From NCBI RefSeq assembly GCF_024448695.1, contig NZ_JAMOHY010000018.1, positions 1-58,888 on the forward strand: DNA of 58,888 nt, read 5' to 3'. The DNA comes from Stutzerimonas stutzeri. Its GTDB lineage: Bacteria > Pseudomonadota > Gammaproteobacteria > Pseudomonadales > Pseudomonadaceae. The notes beneath the pieces were generated by a model. That model was not told the origin of the DNA. It searched no databases and saw only the letters and a list, made by a program, of their open reading frames with translations. Below are positions 37,665 through 49,161 of the stretch, piece after piece; position 1 is the stretch's first letter, and each line of letters begins with the position of its first letter. Position numbers and translations under genes: made by a program.

Positions 37665-39881
37665 CTACGGCCCAGGCCGCAGGATCACCACGCCCAGCGG
37701 CGGAACGGTCAGTGACAGGGACAGCAACTGCCCGTGGTGCTCGACCTGTTCAGCCAGAATCCCCCCTCCATTACCGCTGTTGGAGCCGCCGTAGCAGGCG
37801 GCATCGCTGTTGAGGATTTCCACCCAGCGCCCCTCCACCGGCACGCCGATACGGTAGTTCTCGCGCACCACCGGCGTGAAGTTGGCTACCACCAGCAACG
37901 GATGACCACTGGAACTCTTGCGCAGCCAGGCGAAGGTGCTGTTGCTGCGATCATCTCCGATCAGCCACTGGAAACCGGCAGGGTCGCTGTCGAGTTCGTG
38001 CAGTGCCGGCTCCTCGCGATACACGCGATTGAGATCGCGCACCAGATCATGCACACCCTTGTGGTCAGCCTCGTTCAGCAAGTGCCAATCGAGCTCGCGG
38101 TCGTGGTGCCACTCGCGCCACTGAGCGAACTCGGAGCCCATGAACAGCAATTTCTTGCCCGGATGCGTCCACATGAACGAGAGATAGGCTCGCAGGTTGG
38201 CAAATTTCTGCCAGCGGTCACCAGGCATCTTGCCGATCAGCGAGCCTTTGCCATGCACCACCTCGTCGTGGGAGATCGGCAGCACAAAATGCTCCGAATA
38301 GGCGTAGACCATGCTGAAGGTCATCTGGTCGTGATGATAGGCGCGATGGATCGGATCTTCCTGGATGTACTTGAGACTGTCGTGCATCCAGCCCATGTTC
38401 CACTTGTAAGCGAAGCCCAGCCCACCCTCAGAGACCGGCTTGCTGACGCCTGGAAACGCCGTGGACTCTTCAGCGATGACCAGCGCACCCTGCGCTTCGT
38501 GCGCGACCACCTCGTTCAGGTGCTGCAGAAACTCGATCGCTTCCAGGTTTTCCCGCCCGCCGTGGCGGTTGGGAATCCACTCGCCTTCCTGCCGGGAATA
38601 GTCGCGATAAAGCATTGAAGCCACAGCATCCACGCGCAGGCCATCGACATGGAACTCCCGCAACCAGTGCAGGGCTGACGCCAGCATGAAGCCATGCACC
38701 TCGGTGCGGCCAAGGTTGTAGATGTAGGTATCCCAATCCTGATGAAAGCCCTCAAAGGGATGCGCATATTCATAAAGCGCGGTGCCGTCGAACTCGCCCA
38801 GACCATGAGCGTCGGTTGGAAAATGTGCCGGCACCCAGTCGAGAATCACGCCGACGCCGGCAGCGTGACAGGCATCGACGAAGGCGGCGAAGTCATGCGG
38901 CGATCCGTAGCGCGCGCTTGGAGCGAACTGCGAGAGCAGCTGGTAGCCCCATGAGCCCCCGAAGGGATGTTCCATGATGGGCATCAGCTCAATATGGGTA
39001 AAACCCATGTCAACCACATAGGGGATCAGCCGCTCCGCCAGTTCGTGCCAGTTATACGTGCGCCCCCCATCACCCCCTTCACACTGCCACGACCCGGCAT
39101 GCACCTCGTAGATCGACATCGGTGCGCTGATGGACTGGCGCGCCACTCGATCCTGTAACCAGAATTCATCCTTCCATTCGTAATCCAGCGGCCGGGCAAT
39201 GATCGAAGCAGTTCCGGGCGGGTGCTCGGTCGCCAATGCCATGGGATCTGCCTTCAGCGGCAGAATGCCGTGTGGCCCGAGAATTTCGTACTTGTATGCC
39301 TCCCCCGGTTGCACCCGGGGAATGAATATTTCCCAAACGCCTGCCGGAAAACGCAATCGCATCGGGTGCCGCCGTCCATCCCAGTTATTGAAACTACCCA
39401 CCACCGAAACACGTCTGGCATTGGGCGCCCAAACGGCAAAACGCACGCCCTGTACGCCGTCAACCTCCGTAGGCTGCGCGCCAAACACGCGGGCCAGTTC
39501 GCGGTGGTTGCCTTCGGCGAACAGATACAGGTCCATCTCGCCCAGCTGCGGCCCGAAACTGTAAGGGTCTTCGGTAATCTGCTCCCCGCCGGCCCAGCGA
39601 ATGCTCAACAGATAGGGCTGCGGATGCGCCAGCCGCGTGAAGAACAGGCCTGGGGCCTGCCCCTGCTCCATCGAGGCCAGCGTGCCGCCACTGGAGCGCT
39701 CCAGCACCTCCACACCCAGTGCATTGGGCACAAAGGCGCGAATCATCAGCCCATCGCCATCGGGATGGGGGCCGAGAATCGAGAACGGATCACCATGTTC
39801 GGCACGCACCAGCGCCTCGACATCCACGTCGCTGGGTAAAAGATGTTCGCCGTGCAAGGTCACCGCAGGCCGATCATTCAT
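37665..39881 (-). CDS. glgB: 1,4-alpha-glucan branching enzyme
   Basis: The 738-residue protein starts [20 protein letters not shown] after GGAGG; an 85-codon upstream extension lies inside treS and is not real. The order is an N1 CBM48-like domain (about 25-110), a second CBM48 (residues about 120-215, [12 protein letters not shown]), and a GH13 barrel with nucleophile Asp418 ([10 protein letters not shown]), acid in VIAEEST, and [13 protein letters not shown], then a beta C-domain. It makes alpha-1,6 branches in glucan. It overlaps treS by eight bases, so the two are coupled. Confidence 0.95.
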   Translation of the reverse strand: MNDRPAVTLHGEHLLPSDVDVEALVRAEHGDPFSILGPHPDGDGLMIRAFVPNALGVEVLERSSGGTLASMEQGQAPGLFFTRLAHPQPYLLSIRWAGGEQITEDPYSFGPQLGEMDLYLFAEGNHRELARVFGAQPTEVDGVQGVRFAVWAPNARRVSVVGSFNNWDGRRHPMRLRFPAGVWEIFIPRVQPGEAYKYEILGPHGILPLKADPMALATEHPPGTASIIARPLDYEWKDEFWLQDRVARQSISAPMSIYEVHAGSWQCEGGDGGRTYNWHELAERLIPYVVDMGFTHIELMPIMEHPFGGSWGYQLLSQFAPSARYGSPHDFAAFVDACHAAGVGVILDWVPAHFPTDAHGLGEFDGTALYEYAHPFEGFHQDWDTYIYNLGRTEVHGFMLASALHWLREFHVDGLRVDAVASMLYRDYSRQEGEWIPNRHGGRENLEAIEFLQHLNEVVAHEAQGALVIAEESTAFPGVSKPVSEGGLGFAYKWNMGWMHDSLKYIQEDPIHRAYHHDQMTFSMVYAYSEHFVLPISHDEVVHGKGSLIGKMPGDRWQKFANLRAYLSFMWTHPGKKLLFMGSEFAQWREWHHDRELDWHLLNEADHKGVHDLVRDLNRVYREEPALHELDSDPAGFQWLIGDDRSNSTFAWLRKSSSGHPLLVVANFTPVVRENYRIGVPVEGRWVEILNSDAACYGGSNSGNGGGILAEQVEHHGQLLSLSLTVPPLGVVILRPGP

Positions 39882-42800
39882 TGAAACCTCCGCTGGATAA
39901 CTGTTGCGCCATCTCACACAGGCCCCGCAGGGGGACCGGGAGCCAGGCGGGTCGATTCTCTGCTTCGTAGAGGATTTCGTAGGCGGTTTTCTCGAAGCTG
40001 AACAGCGCCAGCGCAGCCTCGGCACCCTCGGCGTCACGCCAGGTGTGGGGTACTTCGGCGGCAGCCTGCCTGTAGGCTTCCATAAAAGTTGAACGCGCAC
40101 TGTGCCGATAGTTTTCGGCAATACGATGACGAGCATCTTCGGCTTCGGTGGAGGTGTCGCTGCCCTGCGCGTTTCGCCGGATCATGAACGCAGCGTATTC
40201 AAAGGAGCGCAGCACGCCGGCCACATCCTTGAGCGGTGAAATCTTGGCGCGACGCTCCTCCAGCGACCGCACTGGCTCACCTTCAAAATCGATGAAATAG
40301 GCATCGCCCTGCGCCACCAGCACCTGCCCCAGATGCAGGTCACCATGCACCCGTGTGCGCAGCCCTCCGATGACACTGTTCGCCAGCCGGCCCACTTCAT
40401 CCAGCAACCGGTCGCGCAGGCCAAGCAGCCGATCCACGTCGGCTGCCGCTTTTTTGTTCAGGTCGTCACGGTGTGACGCCAGCACCTCGAGCGCATGTTC
40501 GATCTGCCCGCGAATACTTGCCGCCCATTTCTCACTGTCCGCCTGCGTGGTGGTTTCGTAGGCGAAATCCGGGTTGTCCGTTTCCGCAGACAGGCTCAGG
40601 TGCAGCTCGCCAAGGCGCTGACCCAGCAGGCGGTTGAAATTTTCCAGTTCCTCCAGCGCGCTGTACGGGTTCTCCGCCAGCGACACACCACCCGCCAGCT
40701 CGTCACGTACGGCGAGGTCGAGCCTGTTCAGCGTCCATTCCCAGGCATCGCCCTGGTTGTCCAGATAGCGTTGCACCACCATCAGCGCATGCTGCTCGCC
40801 CTTTTTGTTGACGCGACTGACCTGGCCAAGCATGGCCGAAATATGGGTGAAACCCTGTTCGGTCAGAAAGCGCCCCATTTCCAGTTCCGGATGCACGCCA
40901 GGCGTCACGCGGCGCAGCATCTTGATCATCACCTGGTCGCCGATGATCACCGAGCTGTTGGATTGCTCAGCCGAGGAATAACGCACCTCGGCACCTTCAA
41001 GCAGCTCGATTTCAGCCAATTGCGGCAACGGCTCGAAACGTATCTCGCCTTCACCACAGCTCAGCACCTGTTCGTCTCGCAGGCCCTGGATGACACCCAA
41101 CACAAACTGCTCCAGTGCGAAGGCATCTGTCAGCAACCCTACCTGCGGGCCGCGCCGTACCCGTGCGATAGCCAGTTGCTGAGGCAGCGCCGTGCCGAAA
41201 TCGGCTTCGGCGAGAAAACCAAGCGGTAGCTGGTAGAGATCGGTATGTCCGGCGGACTCGACCGCGACCTCGCTGATCAGTACGGGCCGTTGCGGATCAC
41301 CGAATGGCACGCTGTAGCAGATCTTGATCGAATCGATTGGTGCCGCCTTGCTCGCGAACCAGCGCCGTTTCGGCAGGTAGGCTGGCAGTGAGTCATGCTC
41401 CAGGGTGCGTTTGCAGGCGCTGTCCAGCGTGTCGAGACGCTTGAATACCAGCGTCTGGAAATCCGGCATGACCTCCACCGGTTCCTGGTGCCAGCTCGGC
41501 ATCTGGTGCGTCGGCGCAAGCTGGAACCAGTAGAACCCGTAGGGTGGCAACGTCAGCAGATAAGGCAGCTGGCCGATGGGCGGGAACGCGCTGCCACCGA
41601 CCATCTCCACCGGCACCATACCGGCGTAATGCGAAAGCTCCAGCTCGGCCGCCTGGGCAGAACGGGACACATTAGCTACGCAGAAGATGACTTCGGTTTC
41701 ACCATTGAGGCCGGTGAACTCGCGCAAATAGGCCAGAATTCTCCGGTTGCTGGGCGCCAGCATCTTCAAGGTGCCACGCCCGAATGCCTTGAATTGCTTG
41801 CGTATCGCGAGCAGGCGCCGGGTCCAGTTGAGCAACGAGTGAGGATCGCGCTGCTGCGCCTCGACGTTGACCGCCTGATAGCCGTACAGCGGATCCATGA
41901 TTGGCGGCAGGACCAGAGTGGGCGGATCGGCTCGGGAAAACCCTCCGTTGCGATCCGGCGACCACTGCATGGGCGTGCGCACGCCGTCGCGATCCCCCAG
42001 AAAGATGTTGTCGCCCATGCCGATCTCGTCACCGTAGTAGATCACCGGGGTACCCGGCATCGACAGCAGCAGGCTGTTGAGCAGCTCGATGCGCCGGCGG
42101 TCACGCTCCAGCAGTGGCGCAAGACGACGGCGGATGCCCAGATTGATACGGGCACGCTTGTCGGACGCGTAATAGTTCCAGAGGTAGTCGCGCTCCTTGT
42201 CGGTCACCATTTCCAGCGTCAGTTCGTCGTGGTTGCGCAGGAAAATTGCCCATTGGCAATTGGCGGGAATATCCGGTGTCTGGCGCAGAATATCGGTGAT
42301 CGGGAAACGGTCTTCCTGGGCCAGCGCCATGTACATGCGCGGCATCAGCGGGAAGTGGAACGCCATGTGGCACTCGTCGCCCGGCCCGCCGTCTTCGCCG
42401 CCGAAATAGAGCTGGGTGTCTTCCGGCCATTGGTTGGCTTCGGCCAGCAGCATACGGTCGGGATAGTTGGCGTCGATTTCGGCACGAATCTGCTTGAGCA
42501 CCACATGGGTCTCGGGGAGGTTCTCGTTGTTGGTGCCGTCGCGCTCGACGAGATAGGGAATGGCGTCCAGGCGCACCCCGTCGATGCCCATGTCCAGCCA
42601 GTAGCGCATGACGCTGAGCACGGCCTTCATGACCTGTGGGTTGTCGAAATTAAGGTCCGGCTGGTGCGAGTAGAAACGGTGCCAGAAGTACTGTTTGGCC
42701 ACCGGGTCCCAGGTCCAGTTGGACGTCTCGGTATCGAGGAAGATGATCCGCGTGCCCTGGTACTTGTCATCCGTATCCGACCAGACGTAGAAGTTGCGCG

Positions 42801-43200
42801 CTGCCGAGCCCTTCTTCGCCTTGCGCGCCCGCTGGAACCAGGGATGCTGGTCGGAAGTGTGGTTGATAACCAGCTCGGTGATCACCCGCAGGCCGCGCTT
42901 GTGCGCTTCGGCAATGAAGCGCTTGGCATCCGCCATGTTGCCGTAATCAGGATGCACACCACGGTACTCGGCAATATCGTAACCGTCGTCACGCCGCGGC
43001 GAGGGGTAGAACGGCAGCAGCCAGATGGTGTTCACACCCAAGTCGGCGATGTAGTCGAGCTTCTCGATCAGGCCAGGGAAATCACCCACGCCATCGTTGT
43101 TGGAATCGAAGAAGGATTTCAGGTGAACCTGATAGATCACCGCGTCCTTGTACCAGAGTGGATCTTTGATGAAGGCGGCGGGTTTGCGCGCTTTAGCCAT
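39874..43200 (-). CDS. treS: Trehalose synthase fused to maltokinase (TreS-Mak)
   Basis: The 1108-residue protein is a natural fusion. Residues 1 to about 545 are a GH13 trehalose synthase: [20 protein letters not shown], nucleophile Asp212 in [18 protein letters not shown] and [11 protein letters not shown]. Residues about 570-1105 are maltokinase, with [39 protein letters not shown] and DFEGEP. Together they convert trehalose to maltose and then to maltose-1-phosphate, the donor for GlgE. It lies between glgE and glgB on one strand. Confidence 0.95.
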   Translation of the reverse strand: MAKARKPAAFIKDPLWYKDAVIYQVHLKSFFDSNNDGVGDFPGLIEKLDYIADLGVNTIWLLPFYPSPRRDDGYDIAEYRGVHPDYGNMADAKRFIAEAHKRGLRVITELVINHTSDQHPWFQRARKAKKGSAARNFYVWSDTDDKYQGTRIIFLDTETSNWTWDPVAKQYFWHRFYSHQPDLNFDNPQVMKAVLSVMRYWLDMGIDGVRLDAIPYLVERDGTNNENLPETHVVLKQIRAEIDANYPDRMLLAEANQWPEDTQLYFGGEDGGPGDECHMAFHFPLMPRMYMALAQEDRFPITDILRQTPDIPANCQWAIFLRNHDELTLEMVTDKERDYLWNYYASDKRARINLGIRRRLAPLLERDRRRIELLNSLLLSMPGTPVIYYGDEIGMGDNIFLGDRDGVRTPMQWSPDRNGGFSRADPPTLVLPPIMDPLYGYQAVNVEAQQRDPHSLLNWTRRLLAIRKQFKAFGRGTLKMLAPSNRRILAYLREFTGLNGETEVIFCVANVSRSAQAAELELSHYAGMVPVEMVGGSAFPPIGQLPYLLTLPPYGFYWFQLAPTHQMPSWHQEPVEVMPDFQTLVFKRLDTLDSACKRTLEHDSLPAYLPKRRWFASKAAPIDSIKICYSVPFGDPQRPVLISEVAVESAGHTDLYQLPLGFLAEADFGTALPQQLAIARVRRGPQVGLLTDAFALEQFVLGVIQGLRDEQVLSCGEGEIRFEPLPQLAEIELLEGAEVRYSSAEQSNSSVIIGDQVMIKMLRRVTPGVHPELEMGRFLTEQGFTHISAMLGQVSRVNKKGEQHALMVVQRYLDNQGDAWEWTLNRLDLAVRDELAGGVSLAENPYSALEELENFNRLLGQRLGELHLSLSAETDNPDFAYETTTQADSEKWAASIRGQIEHALEVLASHRDDLNKKAAADVDRLLGLRDRLLDEVGRLANSVIGGLRTRVHGDLHLGQVLVAQGDAYFIDFEGEPVRSLEERRAKISPLKDVAGVLRSFEYAAFMIRRNAQGSDTSTEAEDARHRIAENYRHSARSTFMEAYRQAAAEVPHTWRDAEGAEAALALFSFEKTAYEILYEAENRPAWLPVPLRGLCEMAQQLSSGGFNE

Positions 43201-43285
43201 GTTTCTTATTTCCTTTCAAGGCTCAGGCGACCGGCAGTCGGCTGCACCGAGGCGAATATCAGTCCTATAAAAAGGATTAGTTTTC

Positions 43286-43305
43286 TATATCAAACTATTG
43301 ATATA
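43286..43305. promoter_or_regulatory. AT-rich perfect palindrome upstream of treS
   Basis: The arms TATATCAA and TTGATATA (four-base spacer ACTA) form a perfect 20-base inverted repeat in the 133-base glgE-treS gap. The gap is far more AT-rich than its neighbours. It is operator-like. The boxes TATAGG and TTTAAA nearby may belong to a promoter for treS-glgB. Confidence 0.45.
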
Positions 43306-43333
43306 TATGAACTTTAAATCCCTATACTAGAAT

Positions 43334-45352
43334 TCACTTTAAGTCCGGATCAGGTGTTTGCGCAGTGAATCGCCAGATACCAAACGGCAGATTCCAAGGC
43401 TCGATGCGCATCCACTGGGTCTTGCCATACCAGGTCCAGCGATGGCCATTCATAAGGTCTTCGCCCTGGGTGTGGGCGTCGTCAGGCAGACCGAACTCCC
43501 AGAGCGGCAGTTCGAAATGGGCTTCCTGGGCGTTGTGCGGATCAAGGCTCACGGCTATCAGCACGAAGTTCGAGAGATCAGCCGTGCGCTTGCCGAAGTA
43601 GAGAATGTTGTCGTTCAAGGCCAGGTAAGGCTTGAAGCCTAGATGGGTTTGCAGTGCCGGGTTCTGCCGACGAATGCGGTTGAGCTGGGCAATCTCGGCG
43701 ATGATGTTGCCCGGCGCTTGATAATCCCGCGGGCGGATCTGGTACTTCTCCGAGTCAAGGTATTCCTCCTTGCCCGGAATGGCGGCGGCTTCGCATAGCT
43801 CGAAGCCCGAATACATGCCCCAGAGGCCCGAGCCCATGGTGGCCAGCGCAGCGCGAATGAGAAAACCGGCACGACCGGATTCCTGCAGAAAGAAAGGGTT
43901 GATGTCCGGCGTATTGACGAAGAAGTTCGGTCGATAGCAATCGCGCAGCGGATGTTCGTTCAGCTCGGTCAGGTAGTCACTGAGCTCGGCCTTGCCGTTG
44001 CGCCAGGTGAAATAGGTGTAGCTCTGGTTGAATCCGACCTTGCCCAGACGCGCCATCATCGCCGGCCGGGTAAAGGCTTCAGAGAGGAACATCACATCGG
44101 GGTCGCGCTCGCGTATATCGGCGATCAGCCACTCCCAGAACGGCAGTGGTTTGGTATGCGGGTTATCGACGCGAAAGATCTTCACGCCCTGCTCTACCCA
44201 GTGCCAGACCACGTCGCGCAATGCCAGCCACAGACCGGGCATGGCGTCTTCGGCGTAAAAGTCGACATTGACGATGTCCTGGTATTTCTTCGGCGGATTT
44301 TCCGCATAGCGGATGGTTCCGTCCGGTCGCCAGGAGAACCAGCCGGGATGTTCCTTCAGCCAGGGATGATCCTGGGAACACTGGATGGCAAAGTCGAGGG
44401 CGATTTCCAGGCCGTGCTCGGCGGCAGCAGCGACCAGCTCGCGGAAGTCCTCAAGCGTTCCCAGCTGCGGATGAATGGCATCGTGACCACCCTCTTCGCT
44501 GCCGATTGCATAGGGACTGCCGGGATCGTTCGGCCCGGCCTGCAGGCTGTTGTTCGGCCCCTTCCGATGCGCGCGACCAATGGGATGGATCGGCGGGAAA
44601 TAGAGCACATCGAAGCCCATATCGCGGATCATCGGCAGGCGCTTGTGTACATCTCGAAAAGTGCCGTGTCGGTTCGGATCGTCGGTTTCCGAACGGGGAA
44701 ACAGCTCGTACCAACTGGCGAACTGCGCCAGTGGCCGCTCGACTTCAAGCGAATAGATGGGACTGGCACTGCAATGCTCACGAGGATCAGCCGCAGCCAT
44801 TGCCGTGGCCGTTTCCGCCGCCAGCAGCACGGAAACGCGCTCGTCATCCAGGTGCGAGCTGTCGAGACGATGCAACAAATCCTCCAGCATGGCGCGAGTT
44901 TCGCCCTGCGCACGTTGCGCGGCGCGTTCGATCAGCAGGCGCCCTTCGGTCAGCTCCAGCGAAACCGTAATGCCCGCGGCATGCTTCTTGGACAATTCAT
45001 AGCGGTAGGTTTCATAGAGGTCCCACCAGGCTTCGATACGGAATTCATGGGTGGCGACCTGGGTGGCGGTGAACTGGCCTTGCCAGATATCCAGTCCGGC
45101 ATCTATCCGCTTCAGCGGTGCATGCCGCCAGCCCTCCTCACCCTTGAGCCGCCAGCCAACCGCAGCAGCGAGCTGATCGTGGCCGTCGGCAAACACCCGG
45201 CAGCTGACCACAACCGGCTGCCCGATGCTTGCCTTGGCCGCAAAGCGCCCATCATCCAGCACAGGTTGTATGGCATCGATGGCAATGCGCGGCGTCCGCA
45301 AAGCCTGCTCGACTCGGGAATCCATGGGGGTATTAGAGGGTGCTTCGGTCAT
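43334..45352 (-). CDS. glgE: Alpha-1,4-glucan:maltose-1-phosphate maltosyltransferase
   Basis: The 672-residue GH13_3 enzyme extends linear alpha-glucan using maltose-1-phosphate. Visible features are an N-terminal beta/helical domain (about 30-200), then DVLYFPPIHPIGRAHRKGPN, the nucleophile Asp396 in VKIFRVDNPHTKPLPFWEWL, and FLSEAFTRPAMM with the acid Glu. The C-terminus ends in a beta domain (RWTWYGKTQWMRIEPWNLPF). It is first in the glgE-treS/mak-glgB group. A glutamine-free start at ATG 45352 is used; a later ATG (MDSRVEQA) is possible. Confidence 0.95.
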   Translation of the reverse strand: MTEAPSNTPMDSRVEQALRTPRIAIDAIQPVLDDGRFAAKASIGQPVVVSCRVFADGHDQLAAAVGWRLKGEEGWRHAPLKRIDAGLDIWQGQFTATQVATHEFRIEAWWDLYETYRYELSKKHAAGITVSLELTEGRLLIERAAQRAQGETRAMLEDLLHRLDSSHLDDERVSVLLAAETATAMAAADPREHCSASPIYSLEVERPLAQFASWYELFPRSETDDPNRHGTFRDVHKRLPMIRDMGFDVLYFPPIHPIGRAHRKGPNNSLQAGPNDPGSPYAIGSEEGGHDAIHPQLGTLEDFRELVAAAAEHGLEIALDFAIQCSQDHPWLKEHPGWFSWRPDGTIRYAENPPKKYQDIVNVDFYAEDAMPGLWLALRDVVWHWVEQGVKIFRVDNPHTKPLPFWEWLIADIRERDPDVMFLSEAFTRPAMMARLGKVGFNQSYTYFTWRNGKAELSDYLTELNEHPLRDCYRPNFFVNTPDINPFFLQESGRAGFLIRAALATMGSGLWGMYSGFELCEAAAIPGKEEYLDSEKYQIRPRDYQAPGNIIAEIAQLNRIRRQNPALQTHLGFKPYLALNDNILYFGKRTADLSNFVLIAVSLDPHNAQEAHFELPLWEFGLPDDAHTQGEDLMNGHRWTWYGKTQWMRIEPWNLPFGIWRFTAQTPDPDLK

Positions 45353-45639
45353 CGAACGGGCTCCTGACGCGTCAACGCTGCGATACGGCAGACCCGTCCG
45401 CTTCAGGAACCATTATCAAGCGGGCCGGATATACCGAGGAAAACCCACTGGGAGGGGTTTCACGAACTCAGTTCTTCCGAACCAGAAGAGCCCGTAAAAG
45501 TTCAGCAAAAACCTTACTTACAACAGCAACGCGCGTGCATACAGATGACACCGGCGGACATGAGCTCCATGTGAGATAGCCGTCCGCCCCTGCGAAAGCG
45601 TAGATGGCCCCCTTACTGGGGCTCTCGCGGCAGCCCGTG

Positions 45640-45924
45640 TCACTCGTCCTCATTCACCCGGTCGCGCAACTCTTTGCCAGGTTTGAAGTGCGGCACGTAT
45701 TTGCCGTCGAGTGGGACGGACTGGCCGGTCTTGGGATTGCGACCGACGCGGGGCGCGCGGTAATGGAGCGAGAAGCTGCCGAAGCCGCGAATTTCAATGC
45801 GATCACCCGTAGCCAATGCCTGAGCCATTTGCTCAAGCATGGTCTTGATTGCCAGTTCCACATCCTTGGACGAAAGCAGCCCTTGCTGGGTGACGATTCG
45901 CTCGATCAACTCCGACTTGGTCAT
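45640..45924 (-). CDS. ihfB: Integration host factor subunit beta
   Basis: The 94-residue protein [20 protein letters not shown] is clearly IhfB-like, with [20 protein letters not shown] and RNPKTGQSV (the beta-arm tip) and a C-terminal [12 protein letters not shown]. It pairs with IhfA (3897) to bend DNA. In most gammaproteobacteria ihfB follows rpsA, but here it lies between pgm and glgE. It may therefore be a relocated or a second copy; only the rest of the genome can tell. A nested hairpin (45553-45588) follows its stop codon. Confidence 0.92.
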   Translation of the reverse strand: MTKSELIERIVTQQGLLSSKDVELAIKTMLEQMAQALATGDRIEIRGFGSFSLHYRAPRVGRNPKTGQSVPLDGKYVPHFKPGKELRDRVNEDE

Positions 45925-46063
45925 GGTTTTCCCTTCGTTTTCAAGCGGCTAGATCATTTGTGTTGCGGCCGTTTGTAGCATGTTGTTCAGAGTTTGAACA
46001 GCCCGTGAGGTTTTCCTGTCACCCGACGCGGGAGAAGGCACGCACCGGGATGACTATTACGTC

Positions 46064-47719
46064 TCACGCCCGCTCTACCAGCGCCCTGGCTTCTTCCTGA
46101 ATGCGCTTGAGGTGCGATTCACCTTCGAAGCTTTCGGCGTAGATCTTGTAGACGTCTTCGGTGCCGGACGGCCTCGCGGCGAACCAGCCGGTATCCGTCA
46201 CGACCTTGAGCCCACCAATGGCTGCACCGTTGCCGGGTGCTTCGGTCAGTATCTGGGTAATGGGTCGGCCAGCCAGTTCGTCCGCCGTGACCTGGGAGGC
46301 GGACAGCTTGGCAAGCCTGGCCTTCTGCTCACGGTCTGCAGGAGCGTCGATGCGCTGGTAGACAGGCGCCCCGAACCGCTCGGTCAGTGCCTGGTAGCGT
46401 TCGCCTGGGTCCTTGCCAGTGACAGCGGTCATCTCCGCAGCCAGCAGCCCGAGGATGATCCCGTCCTTGTCGGTCGACCAGGCGCCACCGGCCTTGCGCA
46501 GGAACGAAGCGCCCGCCGACTCTTCACCGCCAAAGCCCAGACTGCCATCCAGAAGGCCGGTAACGAACCACTTGAAGCCCACCGGCACCTCGATAACCTT
46601 GCGCCCAATGCCGTGGGCCACACGGTCAATCATCGAAGAGGACACCAGGGTCTTGCCAATGCCAGCATCCGCGCTCCATTCGGGGCGATGGGTAAAGAGA
46701 TATTCGATGGCCACGGCCAGATAGTGGTTGGGGTTCAGCAGCCCGGCAGAGCGTGTGACGATGCCGTGGCGGTCATGATCGGTATCACAGGCGAAGGCCA
46801 CGTCGAAGCGGTCCCTGCTTTCAATCAGCCCGGCCATGGCGTGGGGTGAGCTGCAATCCATGCGGATCTTGCCGTCCCAGTCCAGGCGCATGAAGCGGAA
46901 GGTCGGATCGACCACCGTGGACAGCACTTCCAGCGGCAAGCCATAGCGTTCGGCGATTCGCGCCCAGTAATGCACGCCGGCGCCGCCAAGCGGATCGACC
47001 GCGAACTTCAGGCCCGAACCACGAATGGCGTCCAGGTCGATCACCTGCCCAAGCCCACCAACATAGCTGTCGATGAAATCGAAACGCCGGGTCGTCGACG
47101 CCTTCACGGCACGGGCATGGTCCATACGCTCGACGCCTCGCAGCCCGGCCTCCAGCAAGGCATTGGCTCGGTCCTGAATCCACTTGGTGACATCCGTATC
47201 AGCCGGCCCGCCATTGGCGGGGTTGTATTTGAAGCCGCCATCGGCGGGGGGATTGTGCGAGGGCGTGATGACGATGCCATCGGCCAGGCCGCCGCTACGG
47301 CCCTGGTTGTACTGCAGAATGGCGTGGGAGATTGCCGGCGTCGGGGTATAGCCGGGGGCGCCGCCGGTTTCGCTACAACCAGCATCAATGCGCGTCTCGA
47401 TGCCATTGGCCGCCAGCACTTCCAGGGCCGATACGAACGCCGGTTCGGACAGCGCATGGGTATCCATGCCGACGAACAGCGGTCCGTCGATGCCCTGCTC
47501 CCGGCGGTAATCGCAGATGGCCTGGGTGACCGCCAGGATATGCCATTCGTTGAAGCTGTTCTTGAGCGAAGAACCACGGTGCCCAGAGGTGCCGAAGGCA
47601 ACCTGCTGCGCCGGATCGGAGGGATCAGGCCGCTCGCTGTAGTAACGCGAGACCAGGCGCGGGATGTGGGTCAGCGAGTGTTCGTCTGGCAGGCGTCCTG
47701 CGTTGGGATCGATGCTCAT
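46064..47719 (-). CDS. pgm: Phosphoglucomutase (alpha-D-glucose specific)
   Basis: The 551-residue protein belongs to the phosphohexomutase superfamily in the E. coli Pgm group. GTSGHRGSS near residues 43-51, the phosphoserine loop [18 protein letters not shown], metal site [13 protein letters not shown], sugar-binding [10 protein letters not shown], and the phosphate-binding C-terminal [20 protein letters not shown] are all present. It interconverts glucose-1-phosphate and glucose-6-phosphate, linking the adjacent glucan genes with central metabolism. It is transcribed in the same direction as ihfB, glgE, treS and glgB. Confidence 0.95.
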   Translation of the reverse strand: MSIDPNAGRLPDEHSLTHIPRLVSRYYSERPDPSDPAQQVAFGTSGHRGSSLKNSFNEWHILAVTQAICDYRREQGIDGPLFVGMDTHALSEPAFVSALEVLAANGIETRIDAGCSETGGAPGYTPTPAISHAILQYNQGRSGGLADGIVITPSHNPPADGGFKYNPANGGPADTDVTKWIQDRANALLEAGLRGVERMDHARAVKASTTRRFDFIDSYVGGLGQVIDLDAIRGSGLKFAVDPLGGAGVHYWARIAERYGLPLEVLSTVVDPTFRFMRLDWDGKIRMDCSSPHAMAGLIESRDRFDVAFACDTDHDRHGIVTRSAGLLNPNHYLAVAIEYLFTHRPEWSADAGIGKTLVSSSMIDRVAHGIGRKVIEVPVGFKWFVTGLLDGSLGFGGEESAGASFLRKAGGAWSTDKDGIILGLLAAEMTAVTGKDPGERYQALTERFGAPVYQRIDAPADREQKARLAKLSASQVTADELAGRPITQILTEAPGNGAAIGGLKVVTDTGWFAARPSGTEDVYKIYAESFEGESHLKRIQEEARALVERA

Positions 47720-47821
47720 GGGTCATTCCCTGGGAAGATGGAAGTCATAAATCGCCCCAGATTAACGGTCAGGGGCGGTCGACTCCATACGACCGCAGTC
47801 GAGCGAATTCATTTCCCCTGC

Positions 47822-48718
47822 TCAGTCGGCCTGATACAACCCCGGAAGTTCGTAGCGCAAGCCGTAGCCGGCATAGATGCGCTCCAGGCTGCCATCGCCG
47901 ATCAGCCCTTCCAGCACGGCTTCGATGGCATACGCCAGCTGGCGATTGGACTCGTGCACGGCCATGCCCAGGTCCCAGACCTGCTTGCCCATGTTGGGGT
48001 AAGCATTTTCGGCCAGCTGCAAATTGCTGTCGTTAGCCTGTTTCAGCAGCCAGTCGATCTCGCCGCGCATGCCCATGGTCGCATCCACTTCGCCAGCCAG
48101 CATCGCTGCAAAGGCCGCCTGGGTGCTCGGATAGTGATGCAGCATCTTCCTGATATTGCCGTTGAGCACCGAAGACAGATAGAACGAAGGCACGCTTTCC
48201 ACCTCAACCCCGACCGGGTGGTACTGGAACACCGCCACACTGGACACTTCCTCCAGGCGGCGCTGATCGAATGCCGACTGCCAGCGCTCGCGCTGATAAG
48301 GGCCGAACATCACCACCAGCTCGTTGATCAACTCGCCCAGTTCGTTCTGCTTGTAGGAGAATTCGCGGTCGTAGGGCACACGCAACATGACATCGGCCAC
48401 TACACCGGGGCGCAGGTAGTGTCCGCGCCAGATGAAGTTGCGCAAATCATCGTCCAGCGTTTCATCCGGCGAGATCCACAGCAGCTCGACCTTCAGGCCC
48501 AGGCCGCTGGCCAGTTGCCGGGCAAGCTCGACATCAACCCCGCGCGCCTCGCCATCGACCATGAAGCTGTACGGCGGAAAGTGCTCGTACAGCGCGACCT
48601 TGAGTACACCGGAGTCGATGATGTCGTCGAACTCGCGCACCTTCGCCACATGTGGCACCTGTGCCTGTACCAGGGCGCAAAACGCCAACAGACAAAGGCC
48701 CACAAGCCACCGGCGCAT
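47822..48718 (-). CDS. Periplasmic substrate-binding protein of the PQQ alcohol cluster (PedG-like)
   Basis: The 298-residue product has a signal peptide (MRRWLVGLCLLAFCALVQAQ), then a type II periplasmic-binding fold (SBP family 3): VLKVALYEHFPPYSFMVDGE, ARGVDVELARQLASGLGLKV and PNMGKQVWDLGMAVHESNRQ. It starts five bases after the cytochrome gene stop, so it is probably in its operon. A gene of this kind also follows the cytochrome in the P. putida ped cluster. Whether it delivers a ligand to a transporter or helps assemble the dehydrogenase is unknown; no cognate permease is adjacent. Confidence 0.83.
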   Translation of the reverse strand: MRRWLVGLCLLAFCALVQAQVPHVAKVREFDDIIDSGVLKVALYEHFPPYSFMVDGEARGVDVELARQLASGLGLKVELLWISPDETLDDDLRNFIWRGHYLRPGVVADVMLRVPYDREFSYKQNELGELINELVVMFGPYQRERWQSAFDQRRLEEVSSVAVFQYHPVGVEVESVPSFYLSSVLNGNIRKMLHHYPSTQAAFAAMLAGEVDATMGMRGEIDWLLKQANDSNLQLAENAYPNMGKQVWDLGMAVHESNRQLAYAIEAVLEGLIGDGSLERIYAGYGLRYELPGLYQAD

Positions 48719-48723
48719 GGTGA

Positions 48724-49161
48724 TCACTGCTTGGCAGCCTCGCTTTCGATATAGGTACGGATCGCCCAGAGCGCTTCCTGGCTGAGGTAGTCGGCCATTC
48801 GCGGCATATAGACCGCACCGTCGCGCACCGCACCGTTGATCACGCGATCCTTGTACCACTCGTCCCCATCAAAATCGGCTTCCAGCTCGCGCAGATCCGG
48901 AGCGATCCCCCCGGAAATCGCTTCCAGACCATGGCAGCGGGCACAGTTCTGGTTATAGGCCGAAGAGCCAATTTCGACGGCTCTGTCGTGGAACTCGCTC
49001 GGGGCACGGTAGGGGTTTTCGTCCAGCCACTCTTCGCCCAGCGGCGCCAGCCCCTTGGTCTCGACCTTCTGTGGCGTTACGTCACCGTGGGCCATCGCAA
49101 GGCCGGCGGCACCGAGCAGGCTGGCAGCAAAAAGAGTGCGCAATAGGGTTTTGTTATTCAT
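48724..49161 (-). CDS. exaB: Cytochrome c550, electron acceptor of the quinoprotein alcohol dehydrogenase
   Basis: The 145-residue product starts MNNKTLLRTLFAASLLGAAG with a signal peptide ending about AMAHG. It has one heme-binding CARCH (residues 73-77) and the axial methionine in VYMPRMADYL. Its layout matches ExaB/PedF, the periplasmic cytochrome that takes electrons from PQQ alcohol dehydrogenase. It is divergent from exaA across a 345-base control region, as in P. aeruginosa. The longer frame adds 11 residues before the signal peptide. Confidence 0.92.
   Translation of the reverse strand: MNNKTLLRTLFAASLLGAAGLAMAHGDVTPQKVETKGLAPLGEEWLDENPYRAPSEFHDRAVEIGSSAYNQNCARCHGLEAISGGIAPDLRELEADFDGDEWYKDRVINGAVRDGAVYMPRMADYLSQEALWAIRTYIESEAAKQ

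Noticed and set aside
41395..43317. Plus-strand open frame of 640 codons opposite treS
   Set aside because: It mirrors the treS codons and has no domain content; the TreS-Mak frame is unambiguous.
46970..48754. Plus-strand open frame of 594 codons across pgm and the PedG-like gene
   Set aside because: It spans two genes on the opposite strand and shows only the composition typical of antisense frames in GC-rich DNA.
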